41,698 bases of DNA from Psychrobacter sp. APC 3426. Lineage in GTDB: Bacteria > Pseudomonadota > Gammaproteobacteria > Pseudomonadales > Moraxellaceae. The stretch spans positions 1 to 41,698 of the forward strand of contig NZ_JASDCF010000028.1 of NCBI RefSeq assembly GCF_030408035.1, in the 5' to 3' direction. This document shows positions 10,163 through 18,407 of this stretch, one piece after another (the first letter of the stretch is position 1; each line of letters begins with the position of its first letter). A program made the position numbers and the translations under genes. Under the pieces are notes generated by a model. The model did not search any database. It was given only the letters and a program-made list of their open reading frames with translations, and was not told where the DNA came from.

Positions 10163-12479
10163 ATATGTTTACCTCTATCTGTCGCAGATTAAGCTTGCCA
10201 GCTACTTTATCTAGATCACAAGATAGTTCTTTTAGCTCATTAATGGATAATGACGACATTGGATGCATAGCCTCCTGATCTGGATGTTCATGACCATATA
10301 AGGCGCATATCAAATGCTCAGGAGACCTATTTGTTAGTAGTGAACGTAATTGATGTCTTAGCCAATTATCTTGATGACTAAAAAAATGCTTTATCTGATA
10401 GCGAACCTTACTAGGCGTAATACCGGCAAACCCTTTGGGATTTTGGCTAAATAGCTGAATGAGTGGCTGACTAGAGTTCAAAATGTTATTTATAGGAAAT
10501 TGATCATTGGGGTATATAGAATTATGCATGACCGCAAATTGCTTGATATATTCAATATAATTCTGAATGGCTGTGATTAAGAAATCACTAAGAGGAATAA
10601 GCCTTCCCTGCCCTTGCCCATGACGCTCTTCTTTATCCGACACCCATAACAGCCTTTGCCTAAAGTCAAATTGATTTAAAAGTCCAGGCGCATGCTTTAC
10701 AGGTCTAATCCCAGTCTGAATAAAGATGATGTGCCATAGCCAGACACCATAAGCATTAAACTGCTCAATATAACGGTCCTGCCTTATGCTTAAATTCCGC
10801 TTTAATCGACCGTTATAACTCTCAGCCGCCTCAGCAAGCTCATCAAAAAACTTTTGACAGATATCAGTATTCAAAGTCATGTCACTACCGATATGTTTTT
10901 TGTACCGATTACTTTTCGTGCTAGACATACTAAGCTGTCGCAGCTCATTTTGGCTGTCCACACTACAGTATTCGGTCAATAGCTGTATAGCACTGTAGTA
11001 GGTCTTCTCTAAGCTTATCGTTTCAATACTGGTGTAATACAAGGGCGAGCTGTGTTTCACATCAATCCCAGTAATCATGTCGGCATGTAATGGTTCTTGC
11101 AGCTCATTCTTTATAACTGTATATAAACAAGCGTCAATATGCTGATTAGATAACACTGGTAGATCTAGTTGCATTTTTAAGCTTGCCAGCACTTCAGAGA
11201 CCTCATTACTATTTACCAAAAACTTATTTTCAATAACTGCTTGCAGTCTAGCTGGCAGAGGTAATTTAAATTCACTATCATGGCTTTGACGATGGGGCAA
11301 TAAGTGGCTTCTACGATTTGAAGTTACGTCAATAGTATTACTTATAGCATAACTATCAGCAGCCGAACCGCTCTCATGACTCAACCACTTACGCTGACTG
11401 TTATCCAGTTCTAACTCATAAATCACATCTTGGATCTTCCGACCACTTAATAGTGACAGTAATATGACCGCATAAACCTGACGCTGCTTATAACTGACAA
11501 TGGTAAAAACCTGCCACACCCGAGCGAATAGCATCTGATAGCTCAGTAGACTTAATTGACGTAGGTTGGTAGGAAAATGAAACTTATTACGGCGGGCGTG
11601 TCGATAGTTGTTTTTTAGCTTCCATTGCTGCAACTCTGAGGATTTAGCGGTTGTCCTAGAGGGCTTAAAATCATTATCTAAGAGCGCAGGCGGGTCATCA
11701 TCAGCAGTATTCTCAGCGTCCGCCACGTTATCATTTTTATGAGGTTTACCAAATATTGTGAATCGTACTGGCTCATCAGAGCTATCAAGGTATCGCTTAT
11801 TAGTATGTTCTTTACTAAGCTCATTGTTTTGTGAGTTGGTATAGGTTTTACCTACAAACGCTTTGTTCTCTGCAACTACTTCATAGGCAAGTCTTATTTG
11901 ACCAATCTTACCAGCCAACTTTTGATTAACTACTTTGCCTGAATCTTCATCATTCCTTATTTGTGCTTCATATTGACGTAACAGCGCTAGCGCCTTCGTC
12001 AGTGAAACATGTTGAGCATGGATGTTAATTAGTTTTTTAACAATCTCAAATTGTGGGTTATTATCCTTTAATCCCATCCTTAGACGCACACTTAGCTGAT
12101 TAACTTTGGCAGAATGGTCATCCTTACGTATAGAAATCATAATAATTATTTGCAGATATGCACTCATAAACTGCCATGCTTCACTATCACTACGTGCTTG
12201 GCCATACCTCTGGTAAAACAAGACCAGCATATAAGTGACTGCCCAATCTTCAATCTTTTTCTCTTTGACGACTATCTTGGCAATAGCTCCACATTCAGAC
12301 GATGCAAATACTGGCATATCTATATTGGTCTGCTCACTACTATGTAGGCAAAAGCCTGAATTAATATAAAGGGTGTTAATAATCAGGTTTTGTACTTTTA
12401 TACAGTACGGTGAATCCAGTGGCACTAGATGATCTAAAACCCTCTGTAATTCGCTGTTATCAAACTGATTTATGTTCAT
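10155..12479 (-). CDS. tyrosine-recombinase-like protein apparently lacking the catalytic Tyr, second gene of the trio
   Basis: A 774-residue protein. Its C-terminal third has recombinase-like boxes: TGIRPVK (first Arg), GRLIPL, LRHQLR (His-x-x-Arg) and YGHEH (second His). After that His, where a Tyr is expected within about ten residues, the sequence is PDQEAMHPMSSLS with no tyrosine. It may therefore be an accessory or architectural partner of the 1086-residue recombinase, or it may use a displaced nucleophile. The start ATG shares one base with the stop of the 187-residue gene (TAATG), and its own stop overlaps the next start by 8 bases. Multi-recombinase operons such as Tn554 tnpA/tnpB/tnpC, RIT elements and the gamma-mobile-trio are known; I could not assign this protein to one of them. 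Confidence 0.65.
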   Translation of the reverse strand: MNINQFDNSELQRVLDHLVPLDSPYCIKVQNLIINTLYINSGFCLHSSEQTNIDMPVFASSECGAIAKIVVKEKKIEDWAVTYMLVLFYQRYGQARSDSEAWQFMSAYLQIIIMISIRKDDHSAKVNQLSVRLRMGLKDNNPQFEIVKKLINIHAQHVSLTKALALLRQYEAQIRNDEDSGKVVNQKLAGKIGQIRLAYEVVAENKAFVGKTYTNSQNNELSKEHTNKRYLDSSDEPVRFTIFGKPHKNDNVADAENTADDDPPALLDNDFKPSRTTAKSSELQQWKLKNNYRHARRNKFHFPTNLRQLSLLSYQMLFARVWQVFTIVSYKQRQVYAVILLSLLSGRKIQDVIYELELDNSQRKWLSHESGSAADSYAISNTIDVTSNRRSHLLPHRQSHDSEFKLPLPARLQAVIENKFLVNSNEVSEVLASLKMQLDLPVLSNQHIDACLYTVIKNELQEPLHADMITGIDVKHSSPLYYTSIETISLEKTYYSAIQLLTEYCSVDSQNELRQLSMSSTKSNRYKKHIGSDMTLNTDICQKFFDELAEAAESYNGRLKRNLSIRQDRYIEQFNAYGVWLWHIIFIQTGIRPVKHAPGLLNQFDFRQRLLWVSDKEERHGQGQGRLIPLSDFLITAIQNYIEYIKQFAVMHNSIYPNDQFPINNILNSSQPLIQLFSQNPKGFAGITPSKVRYQIKHFFSHQDNWLRHQLRSLLTNRSPEHLICALYGHEHPDQEAMHPMSSLSINELKELSCDLDKVAGKLNLRQIEVNIYG

Positions 12480-13042
12480 TAGGGCCTACCACTCAACCAG
12501 CTCATACTTTGAGGTATACCTAGAACTCGCTCTTCTATTGCAAACTTACATTGGCGATATTCATAACTACTCTGGCTGATACCTGCAAAATGGCAATATT
12601 CCCTTACCGTTAGTTGCCTAACCCCCATTAGTTGACATATAACACTTTGAGGGGCAGTACTTTTAAGCGCTTTAAACAGATCAGGATGGTGAATACCTTT
12701 CAAGAACATCAAGCCTATAACCTCCATCCATGCGAGCTGCTGAACGTCTTTAATACTTTCAGGGATGATTAAACATGGGTAATCACTATCATTCTCGAAT
12801 TTTAAGACCTGATCGACTCTTTGGAAATCGTTAAAGAAATAAAAGCTGTTATCTCCTCCATCAACCAAGCGAAGTGGTGGACGGTAGAAGTTATCCAAAA
12901 ACTTCATATTGATATAAGTCGCTTTAGGCCGCAATCTCTGCCAAACAGATAAAGCGGCTCTAGCATATGGATGGATATACAAATCATCCTTACTAGGATT
13001 GGCAAGTTTTTGCATAACCTTAAATTTATTATTTCTCATCAT
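12479..13042 (-). CDS. small protein of unknown function, first gene of the recombinase trio
   Basis: A 187-residue protein with no catalytic motif that I recognise. The C-terminal section (around LTVREYCHFAGISQSSYEYR) looks like a helix-turn-helix, so a DNA-binding accessory factor or regulator of the recombinases is plausible. Two adjacent ATGs (MMRNN) could start it. No strong Shine-Dalgarno sequence is visible. The stop codon shares one base with the start of the 774-residue gene, so all three genes should be one transcript. By position it corresponds to the small third protein of elements such as Tn554 or the gamma-mobile-trio; that analogy is inference. Confidence 0.65.
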   Translation of the reverse strand: MMRNNKFKVMQKLANPSKDDLYIHPYARAALSVWQRLRPKATYINMKFLDNFYRPPLRLVDGGDNSFYFFNDFQRVDQVLKFENDSDYPCLIIPESIKDVQQLAWMEVIGLMFLKGIHHPDLFKALKSTAPQSVICQLMGVRQLTVREYCHFAGISQSSYEYRQCKFAIEERVLGIPQSMSWLSGRP

Positions 13043-13049
13043 TTATATA

Positions 13050-13079
13050 ATAATAGTGAATATAATTCATGTTATCCAA
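13050..13079 (-). promoter_or_regulatory. candidate sigma-70 promoter of the recombinase trio
   Basis: On the minus strand, TTGGAT (bases 13079-13074) and TATTAT (13055-13050) are separated by 18 bases, just upstream of the ATG at 13042. The -10 lies only 8-13 bases before the ATG, which would give an almost leaderless transcript, so this is a weak call in very A+T-rich DNA. Confidence 0.3.
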
Positions 13080-13170
13080 TAATCTCTTAGGTGTCAAACA
13101 CTTTAGTATTGTGGGGCTTGAAATCGCAAAACAATTAATCTCATTAGATAGTTAATATTATTTTAGATAT

Positions 13171-13214
13171 AAAAAAACCTCTTAACACTATAGGATATAT
13201 AGCTTCAAGAGGTT
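13171..13214 (-). terminator. hairpin with flanking A tract, possible minus-strand terminator
   Basis: AACCTCTT (13176-13183) pairs with AAGAGGTT (13207-13214). On the minus strand the hairpin is followed by a run of T (complement of the A tract at 13171-13177). No intact minus-strand gene lies immediately upstream of it, so it may be left over from a gene lost at the island boundary. Confidence 0.4.
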
Positions 13215-13322
13215 ATTACATTTTATATTTTTGTTAGGTGAGAAGGTTAAAATTGGGGTTTGAATAATTATCAACATATCATTTATAGTAGGTTTAATAT
13301 TACGACAGATAGAGGATAAAAG

Positions 13323-14262
13323 ATGGACAGAATCGACGCGATACGCGCTTTTGTAGCGGTCGTGACAGAAGGTAGCTTTAGTAAGGCAGCAATCACTATG
13401 CAGCAATCACTATGCAGCTCTCACCGCAACTGGTCAGCAAGTATGTGGCAAGATTAGAGGAGCAGCTCCATACTCGTCTGCTTAATCGTACGACTCGCAG
13501 AGTCAGCGTAACTGAGGCTGGTAGCCAATATTTTATCCACGCTCAGCAGATTTTATTGAGTATTGATGAAATGGCAGCGCGATTGGGCGGCTTGCAGCAG
13601 CACCCTAAAGGTATGCTGCGAATCAGTGCGCCCGTCTCATTTGCCTTAAAGCATATGGCAAAACTGATTACTGACTTTCAAGTACGCTACCCTTCAGTTA
13701 CTGTCGATCTACAGCTGAGCGACCGAAAAGTCGATATTATTGAAGAAGGGTTTGATATTGCATTGCGTATCGGACAGCTGGAAAGCTCATCGCTTATCGC
13801 TTATCGCCAAGCAAATCGCGCCTATTCGTGTGGTTTTATGCGCATCGCCTGACCATCTAAAAATTCACGGCACGCCTAAACAACTTGAGGGTTTAGAAGG
13901 GCATCGCTATTTGCATTATAGTTATATGAATATAGAGACTAAGGGACAAATTTTTAAATACCTAAAGACAAAACAGCTTAAGGAAAGCAGTATTTTTCGT
14001 AGTAATAACGGCGATGTATTGGTTGAAGCAGCTATTGAAGGTGCCGGACTAGTATTGCAACCGACTTTTATTGCTAGCAAAGCGCTAAATACTGGCAAGC
14101 TAGTAATAGTATTGCCAGAATATGAACCGAGCCCTCTAGGCTTATATGCCGTTTATACCCATAAAAAACTGCTACCTCATAAGATCAGATGTTTTATTAG
14201 TTTTTATGACGGCCTATTATGGTGCACCGCCATATTGGGATGAGCAGATAATTAGCGAATAA
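13323..14262 (+). pseudogene. LysR-family transcriptional regulator, frameshifted
   Basis: The frame starts at 13323 with MDRIDAIRAFVAVVTEGSFS, a standard LysR N-terminal helix-turn-helix, and the product would be ~305 residues. Three lesions break it. A 14-base unit (GCAGCAATCACTAT) is duplicated in tandem near 13386-13413. A 7-base unit (CGCTTAT) is duplicated near 13790-13804; removing one copy restores ...SSLIAKQIAPIRVVLCASPDH. One extra base near 14217 shifts the C-terminus; without it the frame reads LYGAPPYWDEQIISE and stops at 14260-14262. The two duplications together add 21 bases, so frame is lost only between them, and the third lesion then alters the end. Any product would be scrambled through most of the N-terminal DNA-binding and effector regions. 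The regulated gene is unknown. Confidence 0.85.
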
Positions 14263-14399
14263 TTCAAAGCACTATTTTTGCCGTATCTTTTTACACTTAA
14301 TAGATAGGCTCAATTACGATTATTACTAGATTTTATTGGCTTATTCATCATCGAAAACATTATCACTAAACAAAGCCCACACCTGCGAGCCTCAAATAA

Positions 14400-14567
14400 A
14401 AGCTGATAAAGGCACAGGCTATTATTGAGCAAGTGACATCAGTGGCCAAGGATTTTTTAAAGGCTATTAGCGACTGTGACATCGAAAAAGCCGTTAATCT
14501 AGTTATCGCCGGGGACATTAAAAACTATCGAATGGATGGTGCGGCTGGCAAGGTGGCTTTGAATTAA
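14400..14567 (+). pseudogene. possible 3' gene remnant, unrecognised
   Basis: An open frame without a start reads ...KDFLKAISDCDIEKAV... and ends GKVALN at a TAA (14565-14567). The ending is reminiscent of the C-termini of quinone or zinc-type oxidoreductases, which often sit beside LysR genes, but the match is too short to assign. The rest of the gap from 14263 to 15014 holds only the operator and promoter described at 14819-14893. Confidence 0.25.
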
Positions 14568-14818
14568 TGAGCGTTTGCAGAATTAACTTACATCCATAAT
14601 TCAAAATTGTTAGATGTAATTACCTATAATATTGCAGATCTACAAATAGCATTTATAGACCTGCTGGTTACTTACCAAAATGTGCACATGCTATATCGAT
14701 AATTCATCTAAGGCTGTTTATATAAAGCTTGTACTACAAATTGCTAATCATAAGATTTGTCAGGTGACTTTGTGAATGTTGGAGTGTGATAAAAAACAAT
14801 AATCTATTACTAATAATA

Positions 14819-14893
14819 GCAAATAACTATACCTAAAAGGTATAGTTATTTGCTAAATAGGTCTTGGACATGTGATCCAAGAGTGTCTATCTT
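14819..14893 (+). promoter_or_regulatory. BenM/CatM-type operator and promoter of the DASS transporter gene
   Basis: A perfect 15-base inverted repeat (left arm GCAAATAACTATACC at 14819-14833, loop TAAAA, right arm 14839-14853) contains ATAC-N7-GTAT, the established recognition dyad of BenM and CatM. The core ACTATACCTAAAAGGTATA is identical to that upstream of catB. A -35 TTGGAC (14864-14869) and a -10 TATCTT (14888-14893) with an 18-base spacer follow. The dyad centre is 28 bases before the -35, putting it near -65, the usual LysR recognition position. The transporter ATG is at 15015. Confidence 0.75.
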
Positions 14894-15014
14894 TAATACA
14901 AAAAGCGATGTATAAATTAAATATATTTAAAGTCTAAAGTAGTTTGAATATATTTAATTCCTTCAGAGTAAAAGTCTTGCTTGAACTTCTTAAAAATAGA
15001 TTAGGGATATCTAA

Positions 15015-16529
15015 ATGATTGAGACCAAAGAGCCGCCTTTGAAGGACGTTATGGAGACAATAAGCTATCCAATGATTTTGACTGGCTTATTTGGTGGGCT
15101 TGTGTTGGCTTGGCTTCTACCTGATAGCTTATCCTTTGCTGGACGTGCAGCAGCAGGCGGTGCATTATTAATGGCAATATGGTGGATGACGGAAGCTATT
15201 CCGATTCCAGTGACTTCAATGTTGCCGCTCATAATATTTCCATTATTCGGTGTTGGCACCTTTGGAGAAATGGCTGCTCCTTATGCAAATCCAGTAATCT
15301 TTTTGGTATTAGGTGGGGTAATACTGGGTCTAGCAACAGAGCGTAGTGAATTGCATCGTCGTGTAGCATTACGCACTGTACAGATCGTAGGCACACGTCC
15401 TGATCAAATTGTCCTAGGAATGATGATGTCTTCAGCTTTCATTTCAGCATGGATTTCTAATACTGCGACAGCGGTTATTATGGTACCAATTGGCGTTTCA
15501 ATTCTGAAACTAGTTCGAAACTTAGAAGGTCAGGAAAGCGGAATACATCATGACAGGAAGTTCTCTGCTGCCTTAATGTTGGGTATCGCTTATGGAGTTA
15601 CAATAGGTTCTACTGCGACGCTTATAGGGCAGCCACCCACGGCTTTAATGGCTGCTTATCTACAAGAGCAACAGGGTTATACTATAGGTTTTGCTGAATG
15701 GATGATGGTTGGTGTGCCTTTTGCCATTGTCATGCTTATTATAGCTTGGGTTTTACTCACTAAAGTGATTTATCGTTCTAAATTAAGGGAGCTACCAGGT
15801 GGTGCTGAATTAATTCGTAGAGAAGTCGATGCCCTTGGACCCATGGCTAAGGCTGAAGCACGGGTAGGAATGATATTTCTAGGTGCTATATTTTTTTGGG
15901 TTGCAGTACCTTTACTGACTAAAATATCTGCCGTGGATGAGGTGCTACCGTTCTTGGCGGGAATTTCTTCTTCACAAGTAGCGATGACGGCAGCAGTTGC
16001 TTGTTTTATTGTATCCTCTGGTAATAAGAACAATAAGGGTAAGAGCGTTGCTTTACTGACTTGGGATGCTGCGCGTGACATTCCGTGGGGTTTGTTGCTA
16101 CTGTTTGGCGGTGGTTTAAGTCTTTCGGCCGCTTTCACCTTAACTGGTTTGTCAAATTGGATTGGCGAACAGGTAGGCTCACTGGGAGACTTGCCTCCAT
16201 TATTAATAATGATGGTTGCCGCTATAGTAGGACTGGGATTAACAGAGCTTACTAGTAACACTGCAACTGCAGCTGCTTTCTTTCCTATTATGGGAGCAGT
16301 TGCCATTGGTGTAGGAATTGATCCTTTAATTATGACAGCATTGATGACATTATCAATTTGTTCGGCTTATATGCTGCCAGTTGCTACCCCTTCTAATGCG
16401 GTAGCTTTTGGTTCAGGTGAAGTATCAATCAAGCAAATGGTGCGTGCTGGGGTCTGGTTAAATATCATTTCACTGGTAGTGATTTTTATAATGATTCAGA
16501 CATTAGTGCCGATGGTTTTGGGACGTTGA
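15015..16529 (+). CDS. DASS/SLC13-family sodium:dicarboxylate symporter, candidate cis,cis-muconate carrier
   Basis: A 504-residue integral membrane protein with about a dozen hydrophobic segments. Both signature Ser-Asn-Thr repeats of the DASS (divalent anion:sodium symporter) family are present: ISNTATAVIM in the first half and LTSNTATAAAFFPIMG in the second, each followed by a proline-containing segment. These motifs form the sodium and carboxylate binding sites in characterised members. The start is preceded by an AGGGAT-like ribosome site. The family imports C4-C6 di- and tricarboxylates. The upstream CatM-type operator, identical in its core to that of catB, suggests induction by muconate and a substrate such as cis,cis-muconate or 3-oxoadipate; this substrate is an inference. 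The gene is monocistronic, with IS debris downstream. Confidence 0.85.
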   Translation: MIETKEPPLKDVMETISYPMILTGLFGGLVLAWLLPDSLSFAGRAAAGGALLMAIWWMTEAIPIPVTSMLPLIIFPLFGVGTFGEMAAPYANPVIFLVLGGVILGLATERSELHRRVALRTVQIVGTRPDQIVLGMMMSSAFISAWISNTATAVIMVPIGVSILKLVRNLEGQESGIHHDRKFSAALMLGIAYGVTIGSTATLIGQPPTALMAAYLQEQQGYTIGFAEWMMVGVPFAIVMLIIAWVLLTKVIYRSKLRELPGGAELIRREVDALGPMAKAEARVGMIFLGAIFFWVAVPLLTKISAVDEVLPFLAGISSSQVAMTAAVACFIVSSGNKNNKGKSVALLTWDAARDIPWGLLLLFGGGLSLSAAFTLTGLSNWIGEQVGSLGDLPPLLIMMVAAIVGLGLTELTSNTATAAAFFPIMGAVAIGVGIDPLIMTALMTLSICSAYMLPVATPSNAVAFGSGEVSIKQMVRAGVWLNIISLVVIFIMIQTLVPMVLGR

Positions 16530-16647
16530 ATTTAGCTTCTAGTTTACAATGGGTTTAACTTCAAACACAGTAAGTATAAAGTAGATTGGTGTCGAGTTAA
16601 GAAACCTAATATTATATTATATTAGATTGTTGAATTTAATTCTGGAC

Positions 16648-17968
16648 TAAACCGCCCCCGACTATATCGATCGGAGAGTAATTTACTTGAGTCAGGTAGC
16701 GATGCCTGACAGAGCTAAATTATCATAATAACGCTTTTTAAATTCAAAAAGTGACGCTTAACTAATCGTACTATGTAAACGATTTTCATTAAACCAGCCC
16801 ACCCATTCAAGGGTTGCCAGTTCAACTGGCATTAACGCCAGTCTAGCTCTCTTTTAAATAATGTATTACCTCAGACTTGTACAGTCCATTGACCGTTTCA
16901 GCCAATGCATTGTCGCACGAATCGCCAGTTGTGCCAACGGAAGCAATCACGCCACAGTCAGCCATCTTATATGTTTAGCGACGAATGGATAAGTACTGAA
17001 TCCCTCGATAACTGTGATGAACGACATCCTTAATATTGTTCCTATCTGTTATTACTTGATTTAATGCCGCTATCACCATATCCGTGTTCATACGACTAGA
17101 TACTTTCCAGCCAACGATAGCGCGAGCAAACATATCAATAGTAAAAGCGGTATACATCCAATTGCTCAACGTCTTGATATAAGTAAAATCCGCAACCCAC
17201 AGCTGGTTAGGACGCTGAGCGCGAAAGTTACGATTAACTAAGTCACTAGCATGCTTTTGGTCGTCACAGCTATTGGTAGTAATCTTGCCTTTGCTACGCC
17301 AAACGCCTTGTAGGCCACACTAATTCATCAAACTCTCAATAATACAACGAGCGACCAAAACACCCTCAGCTTTCATCTACTGCTATACTTTGCGAACGCC
17401 TTAACGACATTTACTATCCTGCTACATGCGTTCGATTACACTGAGATAAAACTCGTCATGCTGACTGCGAAATAAGCTCTTTACTGGATTATTAGCTAAA
17501 TATTTTTCACGGTAATGGGTTGATAGAACAATCGGCAACACTCTACAGATTTGCTCGACCCCATAACTATCTCTATGATCATCAATAAAATTGACCATCA
17601 CTTGGATGGGCGACCCGTCTCCCCCCCCCCGGACGAAAAAAGTGGCAGCTCTCCTAATTATTTCATTGGCTCATCTGAGCTCTCTGCATTCTCGCTCAAG
17701 CCCCTAGATACTCTGTTCTTGGCTTTGAGTTTGTGCTGATGTAGGAGTAGTTTAGTCTATGTTCTTCTTATGCCTTGATCGCAGGGTTTCAGGCGTACAA
17801 ACAATCTTAGGGGCAATGGTTTGGCTGGCTAACCGTTATAGGGATAGTCATTTGCTGATTTAATGAGCATGCGAATGGTGCATTCTTTAATTTCGGGAGT
17901 ATAGGTTTGTCTTTTCATTGTCGTATTCTCTCAAAATATTAGATCTCCGAAAATATCGGGGCGGTTCA
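16648..17968 (-). mobile_element. decayed IS3-family insertion sequence
   Basis: About 1.32 kb bounded by TAAACCGCCCCCG (16648) and, on the other strand, TGAACCGCCCCG (ending 17968). The orfA start is recognisable on the minus strand near 17917 (MKRQTYTPEIKE) but decays quickly. An orfB fragment at 17169-16975 reads NWMYTAFTIDMFARAIVGWK, the conserved DDE-core region of IS3 transposases. Stops and frameshifts interrupt everything else, and a C10 homopolymer lies at 17621-17630. It is related to, but diverged from, the element end at 1-127 and has the same orientation. No target duplication is evident. The element cannot encode a transposase. Confidence 0.85.
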
Positions 17969-18063
17969 CTCAAGGGTACGTCATAAAATAGAGCAATAGC
18001 TTCCATTAGAGTCATTTTTACCAGCGGAGTTATACCATGTTAAAATACAGTTATTATCAACAT

Positions 18064-18113
18064 TTAATGGATTAGCTTGACCTTTTAGTTAATGGATTAG
18101 CTTGACCTTTTAG
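18064..18113. repeat. perfect 25-base tandem repeat, two copies
   Basis: The unit begins TTAATGGATTAGCTTGACC and occurs at 18064-18088 and 18089-18113 without mismatch. It lies in the gene-free stretch 17969-18407 between the IS3 remnant and the maleylacetate reductase gene, where I otherwise see nothing. The lack of mismatches implies a recent duplication. Confidence 0.9.
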
Positions 18114-18407
18114 ATAGCTATTAATCAATGTTACACGGATTAGGCGATTGCTACTGTGTGCTTGACTGGATAATAGGCACATATTGATTAACTTGTGTAT
18201 TATCTGAAAGAACGTTATGACTAGATGCTGATTGAGAAAAAATGTTCAACGGGAAACCCTCTATATCACTCACTTATTAAGAGAGTGCTTAAAACTAGGT
18301 TGCTTTGTACTCCAACTGGGTTTAGTAAAAGCGTATTGGGTCGTCAGTTCTTTAAATTTAATAATGTGACTAAGGAAACCTACAAGGTTTAAAAATTCTG
18401 GGTATTT

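Noticed and set aside
13188..13406. 72-residue minus-strand open frame upstream of the LysR pseudogene
   Set aside because: It overlaps the hairpin and the LysR start, with no recognisable motif or ribosome site.
15770..16306. 178-residue open frame antisense to the DASS transporter
   Set aside because: It lies wholly inside a well-supported membrane protein, has no ribosome site and shows low-complexity Ala/Ser/Pro composition typical of a shadow frame.
17621..17630. C10 homopolymer in the IS remnant, considered as a phase-variation tract
   Set aside because: It lies in a dead transposase with no gene for the tract to switch; slippage or a read error is simpler.
17551..17739. 62-residue open frame in the decayed IS3 element
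   Set aside because: It runs against the transposase direction through degenerate sequence and the C10 tract.
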